Assembly (NCBI GenBank): GCA_041676645.1
Contig: JBAYRO010000001.1
Location: 48,270-112,269, forward strand
Reading direction: 5' to 3'
From: JAMLIN01 sp041676645
Lineage (GTDB): Bacteria; Pseudomonadota; Gammaproteobacteria; Burkholderiales; Burkholderiaceae_E
DNA: 64,000 nucleotides
Made by a program: the position numbers and the translations under genes. The notes under the pieces were generated by a model. The model saw only the letters and a list, made by a program, of their open reading frames with translations, was not told the origin of the DNA and ran no database searches. Of this stretch, positions 45,383 to 53,765 are shown piece by piece (position 1 is the stretch's first letter; the number at the start of each line of letters is the position of its first letter).

Positions 45383-46120
45383 ATGGCCGGTCATTCCAAG
45401 TGGGCCAACATCAAGCACAAGAAGGAGCGGGCCGACGCCAAGCGCGGCAAGGTCTTCACCCGGGTGATCAAGGAGATCACGGTGGCGGCCAAGCTCGGCG
45501 GCCCCGATCCTGAATCGAACCCCAGGCTGCGGCTGGCGATGGACAAGGCATCCGACGCCAACATGCCCAAGGACACGGTCAAGCGCGCGATCCAGCGCGG
45601 CTCGGGTGATCTCGACGGTGCGTCCTACGAGGAAATCCGCTACGAAGGCTATGGCGCGGGCGGCGCCGCGGTCATGGTCGACTGCCTGACCGACAACCGC
45701 ACCCGGACCGTCGCCGAGGTCCGCCACGCGTTCTCCAAGCACAACGGCAACCTCGGCACCGATGGCTCGGTCGCCTTCCAGTTCACGCATTGCGGCCAGT
45801 TCCTGTTCGCGCCCGGCACCGCCGAGGAACCCGTCATGGAAGCCGCGATCGAAGCCGGCGCCGACGACATCAGCACCGACAGCGAGGGCGGCATCGAGGT
45901 CCTGTGCCCGCCGGCCGAGTTCGGCGCGCTCAAGCGGGCCTTCGCGGCAGCGGGACTCGAGGCCGAGGTCGCCGAAGTCACGATGCGCCCGAACGTCGAC
46001 GCCGAACTCGATGCGCAGGACAGCGAGCGCATGCAGAAGCTGATCGATGCCCTCGAGGACATCGACGACGTGCAGCAGGTCTACACCAACGCGGTGTTCG
46101 AGGACCAGGAAACCGCATGA
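45383..46120 (+). CDS. yebC: YebC/PmpR family transcriptional/translation regulator
   Basis: Conserved cytosolic protein of 245 residues, opening with MAGHSKWANIKHKKERADAK. NMPKDTVKRAIQRGSGDLDG and YEGYGAGGAAVMVDCLTDNRTRT are family blocks, and DDVQQVYTNAVF closes it. Members act as DNA-binding regulators, and some relieve ribosome stalling at prolines. GAGGAG precedes ATG 45383. The stop overlaps purD (ATGA). Position before purD-hemF is usual for Burkholderiales. Confidence 0.95.
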   Translation: MAGHSKWANIKHKKERADAKRGKVFTRVIKEITVAAKLGGPDPESNPRLRLAMDKASDANMPKDTVKRAIQRGSGDLDGASYEEIRYEGYGAGGAAVMVDCLTDNRTRTVAEVRHAFSKHNGNLGTDGSVAFQFTHCGQFLFAPGTAEEPVMEAAIEAGADDISTDSEGGIEVLCPPAEFGALKRAFAAAGLEAEVAEVTMRPNVDAELDAQDSERMQKLIDALEDIDDVQQVYTNAVFEDQETA

Positions 46121-47409
46121 AGATCCTCGTGGTCGGCTCCGGCGGGCGCGAGCATGCACTCGCCTGGTGCCTGGCGCGTTCCCCCCGGGTCCAGCACGTG
46201 ATCGTCGCGCCCGGCAACGGCGGGACCGCGCGCGAACCCGGCGCACGCAACATTCCGATCACCGATCCCCTGACGCTGGCCGCGCTCGCCGAGCGCGAGC
46301 AGGTCGCGTTCACCGTGGTGGGCCCCGAGGCGCCGCTGGCGGCCGGTATCGTCGATACCTTCCGCTCGCGCGGCCTGAAGATCTTCGGTCCGACCCGGGC
46401 GGCGGCCCAGCTCGAGTCGTCCAAGGATTTCGCCAAGGCCTTCATGAAGCGCCACGGCATCCCCACCGCCGACTACGAAACCTTCTCGGATGCCGCCGCG
46501 GCCCATGCCTGCATCGAGCGGCGCGGCGCCCCGATCGTGATCAAGGCCGACGGCCTGGCGGCCGGCAAGGGCGTGGTCGTCGCGACCGATCCCGACCAGG
46601 CGCATGCCGCCGTCGACATGATGCTCACCGAGGGAGGCATGGGCCAGGCGGGGGCGCGCGTCGTCATCGAGGACTTCCTCGAGGGCGAGGAAGCCAGCTT
46701 CATCGTGATGGTCGACGGCCGGAACATCCTCGCGCTCGCCTCGAGCCAGGACCACAAGAGGCTGCTCGACGACGACACCGGACCCAATACCGGCGGCATG
46801 GGCGCCTATTCCCCCGCCCCGGTGGTCACGCCGTCGGTGCACGCCCGGGTATTGCGCGAGGTGATCCGGCCCACCGTCGAAGGCATGGCGGCCGAGGGCA
46901 ATCCGTTCACCGGCTTTCTCTACGCCGGCCTGATGATCGCCCCCGACGGCACCATCCGCACGCTCGAGTTCAACTGCCGGATGGGCGATCCCGAGACGCA
47001 GCCGATCCTCGCGCGCATCAAGAGCGATTTCGCCGCGATCGTCGAGCGCGGCATCGAGGGCCGCCTCGACACCGCCGAGATCTCCTGGGATCGCCGCACC
47101 GCCCTCGGCGTGGTGCTGGCCGCCCACGGCTATCCCGAGTCGCCGCGCAGCGGCGACCCGATCGATGGCCTGCCCGAGCATGGCAACGAGGTCGGCGAGG
47201 ACTGCATCGTGTTCCATGCCGGCACCCGCATCGACAAGGGCCGCGTGGTCACGGCCGGGGGCCGGGTGCTCTGCGTCACCGCGCTCGGCGATTCCGTCAA
47301 GATGGCGCAGGCGCGCGCCTACGAGGTGGCCGCCACGATCCGCTTCGACGGCATGCAGTACCGGCGCGACATCGGCTACCGGGCGATCGGCCGCCCGGTG
47401 CGGAAATAG
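46117..47409 (+). CDS. purD: Phosphoribosylamine-glycine ligase PurD
   Basis: Second step of purine synthesis: joins glycine to phosphoribosylamine with ATP. 430 residues, normal length. MKILVVGSGGREHALAW is the N-terminal motif, then VGPEAPLAAGIVD. The ATP-grasp domain contains PIVIKADGLAAGKGVVVA, FLEGEEASFIVMVDG and the metal site LEFNCRMGDPETQPIL; DDTGPNTGGMGAYSPAP is the family signature. ATG overlaps the yebC stop; the stop lies two bases from the likely hemF start. Confidence 0.97.
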   Translation: MKILVVGSGGREHALAWCLARSPRVQHVIVAPGNGGTAREPGARNIPITDPLTLAALAEREQVAFTVVGPEAPLAAGIVDTFRSRGLKIFGPTRAAAQLESSKDFAKAFMKRHGIPTADYETFSDAAAAHACIERRGAPIVIKADGLAAGKGVVVATDPDQAHAAVDMMLTEGGMGQAGARVVIEDFLEGEEASFIVMVDGRNILALASSQDHKRLLDDDTGPNTGGMGAYSPAPVVTPSVHARVLREVIRPTVEGMAAEGNPFTGFLYAGLMIAPDGTIRTLEFNCRMGDPETQPILARIKSDFAAIVERGIEGRLDTAEISWDRRTALGVVLAAHGYPESPRSGDPIDGLPEHGNEVGEDCIVFHAGTRIDKGRVVTAGGRVLCVTALGDSVKMAQARAYEVAATIRFDGMQYRRDIGYRAIGRPVRK

Positions 47410-47411
47410 CC

Positions 47412-48341
47412 TTGGCCAGCCCGGCCGGGAGCGCCGCGACGCCCGGGCACGAGCGGGTCCGCAGTTGGCTGCTGGAATTGCAGCGACGCATCGTCGAGCG
47501 GCTCGAATCGCTCGATGGCGGCCGTTTCCTGATCGACGACTGGTCGCGTCCGGCCGGCGGCGGCGGCCGCAGCCGGGTGATGGAGGACTCCATCGTCCTC
47601 GAGCGCGGCGGCGTGCTCTTTTCGCATGTGGCCGGCGACGCATTGCCGGCCTCGGCCACGGCAGCCCGACCGGGAGTCGCCGGGCGGCGCTTCGAGGCGA
47701 TGGGCGTATCGCTGGTGCTGCATCCGCGCAATCCCCATGTGCCGACGGTGCACATGAACGTGCGCTTCTTCATCGCGCACGCCGACGACAGCGGCCCCGC
47801 GACCTGGTGGTTCGGCGGCGGAATGGACCTCACGCCCTTCTACCCGATCGAGGAGGACGTCGTCCATTTCCACCGGGCCTGCCGCGATGCGCTCGCACCT
47901 TTCGGTCCGCAATGGCATCCGCGCTTCAAGCGCTGGTGCGACGACTATTTCCTCGTCAAGCATCGCGGCGAGGCGCGGGGAGTCGGCGGTATCTTCTTCG
48001 ACGACCTGGCGGAGCCCGATTTCGACGGCGCCTTCGCCCTGACCCGTTCCGTCGGCGAGGCCTTCCTGGGCGCCTACGTCCCGATCGTCGAACGCAACCG
48101 CGATCGCCCGGTGACCGAGGCGCAGCGCGCCTTCCAGCTCTATCGGCGCGGCCGCTACGTCGAGTTCAACCTCGTCCACGACCGCGGCACCCTGTTCGGG
48201 CTGCAGTCGGGCGGGCGTACCGAGTCGATCCTGGTGTCGATGCCGCCGCTCGCGCGCTGGGCCTACGACTGGTCGCCCGAGCCCGGATCGCCGGAGGCGG
48301 CGCTGACCGAGTACTTCCTGGTTCCGCGCGAATGGGTCTGA
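47412..48341 (+). CDS. hemF: Oxygen-dependent coproporphyrinogen III oxidase HemF
   Basis: Aerobic heme synthesis: decarboxylates two propionates of coproporphyrinogen III. 309 residues. Signatures are RRFEAMGVSLVLHPRNPHVPTVHMNVRFF, quoted by its key residues S112, H116, N119 and H122 (approximate), WWFGGGMDLTPFY, FKRWCDDYFLVKHRGE and RRGRYVEFNLVHDRGTLFGL. No ATG or GTG fits; TTG 47412, two bases after the purD stop, gives a normal N-terminus. Product certain, start inferred. Confidence 0.94.
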   Translation: MASPAGSAATPGHERVRSWLLELQRRIVERLESLDGGRFLIDDWSRPAGGGGRSRVMEDSIVLERGGVLFSHVAGDALPASATAARPGVAGRRFEAMGVSLVLHPRNPHVPTVHMNVRFFIAHADDSGPATWWFGGGMDLTPFYPIEEDVVHFHRACRDALAPFGPQWHPRFKRWCDDYFLVKHRGEARGVGGIFFDDLAEPDFDGAFALTRSVGEAFLGAYVPIVERNRDRPVTEAQRAFQLYRRGRYVEFNLVHDRGTLFGLQSGGRTESILVSMPPLARWAYDWSPEPGSPEAALTEYFLVPREWV

Positions 48342-48369
48342 CGCGGCAACGGCTTCGGATTCGAACCGC

Positions 48370-49023
48370 ATGACGAGGCGACGTGCAGGGGTGCTGGGAG
48401 GCACCTTCGATCCGGTCCATGTCGGCCATCTCGCGCTCGGGCGATCCGCCTGCGTGGCCCTGTCGCTGGATGAGCTGCGCCTCATGCCCACCGGCGTTTC
48501 CTGGCAGAAGTCCGGCGACACGACCCCCGCCGCCGACCGCATCGCGATGCTGCGCCTGGCGGTCGCGAACGAGCCGGGCTGGATCGTGGACACGCGCGAG
48601 ACCGAGCGCGATGGTCCGAGCTACACGATCGACACCCTGGTTTCGCTGCGCGCCGAACTCGGCTCCGAGTGCGCGCTCGTCATGATCATCGGCAGCGACC
48701 AGCTGCGCAACCTCGCGAGCTGGCATCGCTGGGATGAACTGCTCGATCTCTGCCATATCGCGGCGACCCGGCGCGAACGAGTGTCGCTCGAAGCGCTGCC
48801 GGCGCCCGTCGACGCCCTCGTCGCCGAGCATGGCGCCGACGCCCTGCCCGACGCGCCGGCCGGCGGCATCGTCTTCTTCGGCATGCCGCCCGTGCCGGTC
48901 TCCTCGACGATGCTGCGCAGCCAGATCGCCAGCGGCGCCGATGTCGCCACCCTGCTGCCGGCCGGCGTTGCCGACTACATCGAAACCCGTCGCCTTTATC
49001 GCGGCGTCCCGCCCCCGAAGTAA
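48370..49023 (+). CDS. nadD: Nicotinate-mononucleotide adenylyltransferase NadD
   Basis: Makes NaAD from NaMN and ATP. 217 residues. The nucleotidyltransferase motif is GVLGGTFDPVHVGHLALG, followed by LRLMPTGVSWQK; SSTMLRSQIASGADVATLLP is the ISSTxxR-type ATP site. Starts 28 bases after hemF; rsfS follows 13 bases later. Confidence 0.95.
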   Translation: MTRRRAGVLGGTFDPVHVGHLALGRSACVALSLDELRLMPTGVSWQKSGDTTPAADRIAMLRLAVANEPGWIVDTRETERDGPSYTIDTLVSLRAELGSECALVMIIGSDQLRNLASWHRWDELLDLCHIAATRRERVSLEALPAPVDALVAEHGADALPDAPAGGIVFFGMPPVPVSSTMLRSQIASGADVATLLPAGVADYIETRRLYRGVPPPK

Positions 49024-49036
49024 GCAAAGGCAAGGA

Positions 49037-49402
49037 ATGGACATTCGCAAACTGCAGCGACTCGTGGTCGACGCCCTCGAAGACGTCAAGGGCCAGGACA
49101 TCGCCGTCTTCAATACCGTCGAGCTCACCAGCCTGTTCGATCGCGTCGTGATCGTGTCGGGCACATCGAATCGCCAGACCCGGGCGCTGGCGGCAAGCGT
49201 GCGCGACAAGGTCAAGGCGGCGGGGGGCGAAGTCCTTTCCGTCGAGGGCGAGGAGACCGGCGAATGGGTGCTGGTCGATCTCGGCGACCTGGTCGTCCAC
49301 GTGATGCAGCCGGCGATCCGCGCCTACTACAACCTCGAGGAGATCTGGGGCGGCAAGCCGGTGCGGCTCAAGCGCGCGGCGGGTTCGGCCGTGCGCGGTT
49401 AG
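49037..49402 (+). CDS. rsfS: Ribosome silencing factor RsfS
   Basis: Binds ribosomal protein L14 on the large subunit and blocks subunit joining in starvation. 121 residues. LVVDALEDVKGQDIAVFN, FDRVVIVSGTSNRQTRALA and VLVDLGDLVVHVMQPAIRAYYNLEEIWG cover the family pattern; key residues are D34-S41 region and W107 (approximate). AAGGA precedes ATG 49037. Standard position between nadD and rlmH. Confidence 0.95.
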   Translation: MDIRKLQRLVVDALEDVKGQDIAVFNTVELTSLFDRVVIVSGTSNRQTRALAASVRDKVKAAGGEVLSVEGEETGEWVLVDLGDLVVHVMQPAIRAYYNLEEIWGGKPVRLKRAAGSAVRG

Positions 49403-49427
49403 TCCGCCCCCCGGGCACGGTACCAGC

Positions 49428-49898
49428 ATGCTGCTGCGCGTGGTTGCGGTCGGCACCCGGATGCCGGCCTGGGTGACGCAGGCGGTGGCGGAATTCTCCG
49501 GCCGCATGCCGGCGGAGATCAGCCTCGAATGGCGCGAAGTCCGCGCCGCGCCGCGCAGCCGCTCGGCCGACGAGACACGCTGGATGCGCGAGGAGGCGAC
49601 CCGCATCGAAGCGGCGATTCCGGCCTCGGCGCGTCGGGTCGTCCTCGACGAGCGCGGCCGCGACATCGACACCGCCGGCCTCGCCCGTCGGCTCGAGGCC
49701 TGGCGCGAGGATGCCCGGCCGGTCGCCATCCTGGTCGGCGGCCCGGACGGGCTCGATCCGGCCCTGAAGGCCGGCGCCGACGAGACCCTGCGCCTGTCGA
49801 GCCTCACCCTGCCCCATCCGCTGGTCCGGGTGCTGCTCGCCGAGCAGCTCTACCGGGCCTGGTCGATCAACGCCGGCCATCCCTACCATCGCGCATGA
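49428..49898 (+). CDS. rlmH: 23S rRNA pseudouridine-1915 N3-methyltransferase RlmH
   Basis: SPOUT methyltransferase, 156 residues. VAILVGGPDGLDPALKAGADE is the knot with the SAM loop and LSSLTLPHPLVRVLLAEQLYRAW follows; the C-terminal NAGHPYHRA supplies the conserved Tyr-His. The stop overlaps the maf start as ATGA. Confidence 0.96.
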   Translation: MLLRVVAVGTRMPAWVTQAVAEFSGRMPAEISLEWREVRAAPRSRSADETRWMREEATRIEAAIPASARRVVLDERGRDIDTAGLARRLEAWREDARPVAILVGGPDGLDPALKAGADETLRLSSLTLPHPLVRVLLAEQLYRAWSINAGHPYHRA

Positions 49899-50485
49899 TC
49901 TATCTCGCCTCCCGCAGCCCGCGCCGCCAGGAACTGCTGGCGCGCATCGGCGTGCGCTTCGAACTGCTCGCCCCCGGTCCGGACGAGGCCGAGGCCGCCG
50001 AAGCCCTCGAGACGCCCCTGCCCGGCGAAGCTCCCCGCGCCTACGTACTGCGGGTCACGCTCGCCAAGGCGCGGGCCGGAGAGGAACGACGCCGCAACCG
50101 GGGCCTGCCGCCAGCGCCGGTTCTCGCCGCCGACACCACGGTCGCGCTGGGCGGCCGCATCCTCGGCAAGCCGGCCGATCCCGCCGAGGCGAGCGCGATG
50201 CTGCGCGCCCTCTCGGGCCGCAGCCACCGCGTGCTGACCGCGGTGGCGCTGGCGCGCGGCGAGCGAATCGAGCACCGGCTCTCGGTTTCGCGGGTCCGCT
50301 TCGCGAGGCTCACCGCGGCCGACATCGACACCTATGTGGCCAGCGGCGATCCCTTCGACAAGGCCGGCGGCTACGGAATCCAGGGCTACGCCGGGCGCTT
50401 CGTGCGCCGCGTCGAGGGCAGCGACTCCGGTATCATGGGCCTTCCGCTTTACGAAACACACTGCCTGCTGCGGAGCCGTAACTAA
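49895..50485 (+). CDS. maf: Maf family nucleoside triphosphate pyrophosphatase
   Basis: House-cleaning pyrophosphatase acting on modified or canonical pyrimidine nucleotides. 196 residues. MIYLASRSPRRQELLARIGV is the Maf signature, VLAADTTVALGGRILGKPAD holds the catalytic Asp, and DPFDKAGGYGIQGYAGRFV follows. The AADTTVALGG pattern suggests the YhdE (dTTP/UTP) branch, which is tentative. Overlaps rlmH; rng follows after 34 bases. Confidence 0.94.
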   Translation: MIYLASRSPRRQELLARIGVRFELLAPGPDEAEAAEALETPLPGEAPRAYVLRVTLAKARAGEERRRNRGLPPAPVLAADTTVALGGRILGKPADPAEASAMLRALSGRSHRVLTAVALARGERIEHRLSVSRVRFARLTAADIDTYVASGDPFDKAGGYGIQGYAGRFVRRVEGSDSGIMGLPLYETHCLLRSRN

Positions 50486-50519
50486 GACCGCCGCAGGGCA
50501 TTGTGCTGCGCCCGCGAAG

Positions 50520-51977
50520 ATGTTCTCCGAAGAAATCCTGATCAACTTTCGCACCCACGAGACGCGAGTCGCGCTCGTGCAGCAGGGCGCCGTGCAGGAA
50601 CTGCACATCGAGCGGGCCGCCACCCGCGGCATGGTCGGCAACGTCTATGTCGGCAAGGTCACCCGGGTGCTGCCCGGCATGCAGTCGGCCTTCATCGACA
50701 TCGGCCTGGAGCGAGCCGCCTTCCTGCATGTCGCCGATCTCTGGCAGTCGCGCTCGCACGGACAGCCGACGCTGCCGATCGAGAAGATCCTCTACGAAGG
50801 CCAGCCACTGCTCGTGCAGGTCCTGAAGGATCCGCTCGGCACCAAGGGCGCGCGGCTCTCCACCCAGATCAGCATCGCCGGGCGCCTGCTCGTGCACCTG
50901 CCGCAGGACCCGCACATCGGCGTGTCGCAGCGCATCGGCGACGAGGGCGAGCGCAACCTGCTGCGCCAGCGCCTGCAGGCGGCGCTGCCGGACGAAGAGA
51001 AAGGCGGCTACATCATCCGCACCTCGGCCGAGGATGCCGACGACGCCGAGATGCGCGCCGATGTCTCCTACCTGCGCAAGCGCTGGCAGCAGATCCTCGA
51101 TGCGAGCCGGGTTCGGGCGGCGCCCAGCCTGCTCTACCAGGAGCTTTCGCTGGGCGAGCGGGTGCTGCGCGATCTGCTCTCCGAATCGACCAGCGCGATC
51201 CTCGTCGACGACGACGCCGAGCTCGCCCGGCTGCGCGAATTCGCCAAGGACTACTCGCCTTCGATACTCGGCAAGCTGCGCGCCTACACCGGCGACCGGC
51301 CGATCTTCGAACTGCACAACATCGAGGACGAGATCGAGCGCGCGCTGTCGCGTCGGGTCGACCTCAAGTCGGGCGGTTACCTGATCTTCGACCAGACCGA
51401 GGCGATGACGACGATAGACGTCAACACCGGCGGCTACGTCGGCGGCCGCAACTTCGACGACACCGTGTTCCGCACCAATCTCGAAGCCGCCCACGCCATC
51501 GCCCGCCAGCTGCGGATGCGCAACCTCGGCGGCATCATCATCGTCGACTTCATCGACATGGGCAGCAACGAACACCGCGAAGCGGTTCTCCAGGAGCTTC
51601 GCCGCGCGCTCGCCAGCGACCGCACCAAGACCAGCGTGAGCGGCTTCACCTCGCTCGGGCTGGTCGAGATGACCCGCAAGCGCACCCGGGAGTCGCTCGC
51701 GCACCTGCTGTGCGAACCCTGCCCGGTCTGCACCGGGGTGGGCCAGGTCAAGACGGCCCGCTCCATCTGCTACGAGATCCTGCGCGAGGTCCAGCGCGAA
51801 GCCGGCCAGTTCAATCCGCGCGAGTTCCGCATCATCGCCTCGCAGGATGTCATCGACCTCTTCCTCGAGGAAGAAAGCCAGCCGCTCGCGTCGCTCGGCG
51901 ATGCGATCGGCAAGCCGATCGCGCTGCAGGTCGAGTCGGCCTACGGCCAGACCCTCTACGACATCATCCTGACCTGA
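50520..51977 (+). CDS. rng: Ribonuclease G
   Basis: Endoribonuclease processing 16S rRNA 5' ends and some mRNAs. 485 residues. The S1 domain is seen as GMVGNVYVGKVTRVLPGMQSAFIDIG (key residues G39, V45, G46 and D61-G63, approximate). The catalytic DNase I-like core has AMTTIDVNTGGYVGG and GIIIVDFIDMG, giving the two metal-binding Asp. EPCPVCTGVGQVKT carries the CPxC zinc link. The length fits RNase G and not RNase E, which has a long C-terminal scaffold. ATG 50520. Confidence 0.95.
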   Translation: MFSEEILINFRTHETRVALVQQGAVQELHIERAATRGMVGNVYVGKVTRVLPGMQSAFIDIGLERAAFLHVADLWQSRSHGQPTLPIEKILYEGQPLLVQVLKDPLGTKGARLSTQISIAGRLLVHLPQDPHIGVSQRIGDEGERNLLRQRLQAALPDEEKGGYIIRTSAEDADDAEMRADVSYLRKRWQQILDASRVRAAPSLLYQELSLGERVLRDLLSESTSAILVDDDAELARLREFAKDYSPSILGKLRAYTGDRPIFELHNIEDEIERALSRRVDLKSGGYLIFDQTEAMTTIDVNTGGYVGGRNFDDTVFRTNLEAAHAIARQLRMRNLGGIIIVDFIDMGSNEHREAVLQELRRALASDRTKTSVSGFTSLGLVEMTRKRTRESLAHLLCEPCPVCTGVGQVKTARSICYEILREVQREAGQFNPREFRIIASQDVIDLFLEEESQPLASLGDAIGKPIALQVESAYGQTLYDIILT

Positions 51978-52020
51978 GATTCCGAGAGACAGTGAGCGAC
52001 GTGCGCAACCTGCTGCACCG

Positions 52021-53031
52021 ATGAACCGGCGTCGCCCCCGCTCCGCGCGGCAGCAGGCCATGCGTCGCCACCGCCGCGCCCTGCGCAAGCGGTTCGTCGC
52101 CCTGCGCTCGCGCGCCGTCGACCTGCGCCGGCGCGGCGAAGCGCTCGATCCGGTGCTGCGCGGCATGCTCTGGAGTGTCGCGGCCGGCATCGCCTTCGCC
52201 TTGCTCAACGCCCTGCTGCGGGTGATGACGACCGAACTCGATCCGATGCAGGCGCAGTTCCTGCGCTACCTCTTCGGGCTCATCGTGATGCTGCCGATCA
52301 TCCTGCGCCAGGGCCTGGGCAAGTACCGGCCCAACGGCCTGGGCGGACAGCTGTGGCGCGGCGTCATCCATACCTCGGGACTGATGCTGTGGTTCACGGC
52401 CCTGCCCCACCTCTCGCTCGCCTACATGACGGCGATCGGCTTCACCACGCCGATCTTCATCATGCTCGGCGCCGCGATCTTCTTTCGGGAGAAGATGATC
52501 GCGGCGCGCTGGTTCGCGGCGCTGCTCGGCTTCGGTGGCGTGCTCGTCGTGGTCGGTCCCAAGCTGGCCGGCGGAGAGCTCCTGTACGCGCTGGTGATGC
52601 TCGGTTCGGCGCCGCTGTTCGCCGGATCCTTCCTGATCACCAAGGCCCTGACCCGGCGCGACAGCCCGGCGGTGATCGTCGTCTGGCAGTCGATCGTGGT
52701 GGCCGCCTTCTCGCTGCCGCTCGCGCTGATGGGCTGGACGACGCCGACGCCCGCCCAGTGGGCCTGGTTCGCGGTCAGCGGGGTGCTCGGCAGCGCCGGC
52801 CACTACTTCCTGACGCGATCGTTCGCGGTGGCCGACATCTCCGCGACGCAGCCGGTGCGCTTCCTCGACCTGGTGTGGGCATCGGTGCTGGGCTTTCTGA
52901 TCTTCGCCGATGTGCCGGCATTCTCCACGCTCGTGGGCGGTTCGATCATCCTGGCGTCCACGGTCTGGATCGCGCGACGCGAGTCACGGGCACGCCAGGC
53001 AGCGCCATCCCTTGACATGAAAAAGCGATGA
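52021..53031 (+). CDS. EamA/DMT family permease
   Basis: Drug/metabolite transporter superfamily protein, 336 residues with about ten helices in two EamA repeats: RGMLWSVAAGIAFALLNALL... and GGELLYALVMLGSAPLFAGSFL... An unusual Arg-rich cytoplasmic N-terminus of about 45 residues (MNRRRPRSARQQAMRRHRRA) precedes the first helix. MTAIGFTTPIFIMLGAAIFFREK and ATQPVRFLDLVWASVLGFLIF are typical repeat ends. Substrate unknown. Its 3' end carries the promoter of the toxin-antitoxin genes. Confidence 0.9.
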   Translation: MNRRRPRSARQQAMRRHRRALRKRFVALRSRAVDLRRRGEALDPVLRGMLWSVAAGIAFALLNALLRVMTTELDPMQAQFLRYLFGLIVMLPIILRQGLGKYRPNGLGGQLWRGVIHTSGLMLWFTALPHLSLAYMTAIGFTTPIFIMLGAAIFFREKMIAARWFAALLGFGGVLVVVGPKLAGGELLYALVMLGSAPLFAGSFLITKALTRRDSPAVIVVWQSIVVAAFSLPLALMGWTTPTPAQWAWFAVSGVLGSAGHYFLTRSFAVADISATQPVRFLDLVWASVLGFLIFADVPAFSTLVGGSIILASTVWIARRESRARQAAPSLDMKKR

Positions 53032-53048
53032 AAACATACTGATTTCAT
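53012..53048 (+). promoter_or_regulatory. Promoter and operator candidate of the toxin-antitoxin operon
   Basis: TTGACA (53012-53017) and CATACT (53035-53040) are 17 bases apart, predicting a start at about 53047, the A of the antitoxin ATG. The mRNA would be nearly leaderless. ATGAAA (53028-53033) and TTTCAT (53043-53048) form an inverted repeat around the -10, a fitting site for autorepression by the antitoxin. Confidence 0.5.
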
Positions 53049-53280
53049 GTCCACGACAATGATCCAGATCCGGAACGTGCCAGCCGATTTCCACCGCCGA
53101 CTCAAAGCCCGAGCGGCCACGGAGGGGATGTCGATGTCGGACTACGTACTGCGTGAGGTCGGCAAGGCACTCGAGCAGCCAACCCGCGACGAGGTGCTCG
53201 CGCGTTTGCGGGCGCAACCTGTCCGCAAGCTGTCGCGCAGTGCGGCCGATGTCCTGCGGACAGAGCGTGAAGGCAGGTGA
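53047..53280 (+). CDS. Antitoxin, FitA/VapB-like ribbon-helix-helix protein
   Basis: 77 residues. MIQIRNVPADFHRRLKARAATEGMSMSDYVLREV is a ribbon-helix-helix N-terminus of the FitA/Arc type, quoted by key residues I7, R8, N9, V10 and S30, Y32 (approximate). The C-terminal RKLSRSAADVLRTEREG is the tail expected to occupy the toxin active site. The stop overlaps the toxin start (GTGA), which couples translation. Autoregulation is likely through the inverted repeat just upstream. Confidence 0.85.
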   Translation: MSTTMIQIRNVPADFHRRLKARAATEGMSMSDYVLREVGKALEQPTRDEVLARLRAQPVRKLSRSAADVLRTEREGR

Positions 53281-53678
53281 TCGTTCTCGACGCGTCCGCG
53301 CTCATCGAGCTGATCCTCAGCTCCGCAGCCGGACATCGGGTGGCCGCGCGTATCGCTGATCCGGCGGTGGGTCTGCACATCCCGCATCTGGCGGACGTCG
53401 AGATAGCACAGGTGCTGCGGCGCTATGCCGGGGATGGCGATATCGATGATCGCGTCGCCGCCTCTGCGCTGGCGGATTTCCGCTCACTCGATCTTCAGCG
53501 ACACGCCCATGAGCCGCTGCTCGACCGCGTCTGGGCACTGCGTCGCAATGTAACGGCGTACGACGCGGTCTATGTCGCGCTGGCCGAGGCACTGGACGCC
53601 GTCCTGCTGACCTGTGACGGGCGCCTGGCGCGGGGCGCCAGGACGACGGCTCGCGTCGAGCTGATCGATCGGGAATGA
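53277..53678 (+). CDS. vapC: VapC-like PIN domain toxin ribonuclease
   Basis: 133-residue PIN nuclease starting at GTG 53277. The acidic metal-binding residues are visible: Asp5 in VLDASALIELIL, Glu42 in DVEIAQVLRR, Asp96 in VTAYDAVYVALAEAL and Asp114 in LLTCDGRLAR. All four are intact, so the toxin should be active and needs its antitoxin. VapC proteins cut tRNAs or rRNA. A 26-bp palindrome follows 20 bases after the stop. Confidence 0.9.
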   Translation: MIVLDASALIELILSSAAGHRVAARIADPAVGLHIPHLADVEIAQVLRRYAGDGDIDDRVAASALADFRSLDLQRHAHEPLLDRVWALRRNVTAYDAVYVALAEALDAVLLTCDGRLARGARTTARVELIDRE

Positions 53679-53698
53679 ACTCGTGTCGACAGGCTTTC

Positions 53699-53754
53699 AA
53701 AAAATGGGGTCAGACTCCATTTGCGCCGGCAAATGGAGTCTGACCCCATTTTTT
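53699..53754. repeat. REP-type 26-bp palindrome with GGGGTCAGA core, bidirectional terminator
   Basis: Arms 53699-53724 and 53729-53754 are perfectly complementary over 26 bp with a four-base loop (GCCG). The arms contain ATGGGGTCAGACTCCATTT and are bordered by A6 and T6, so transcripts in both directions would end in a hairpin plus U-run. The GGGGTCAGA core is familiar from REP elements mobilised by RAYT (REP-associated tyrosine) transposases. It separates vapC (+) from the ABC binding-protein gene (-). Confidence 0.85.
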
Positions 53755-53765
53755 CATTTTTTACG

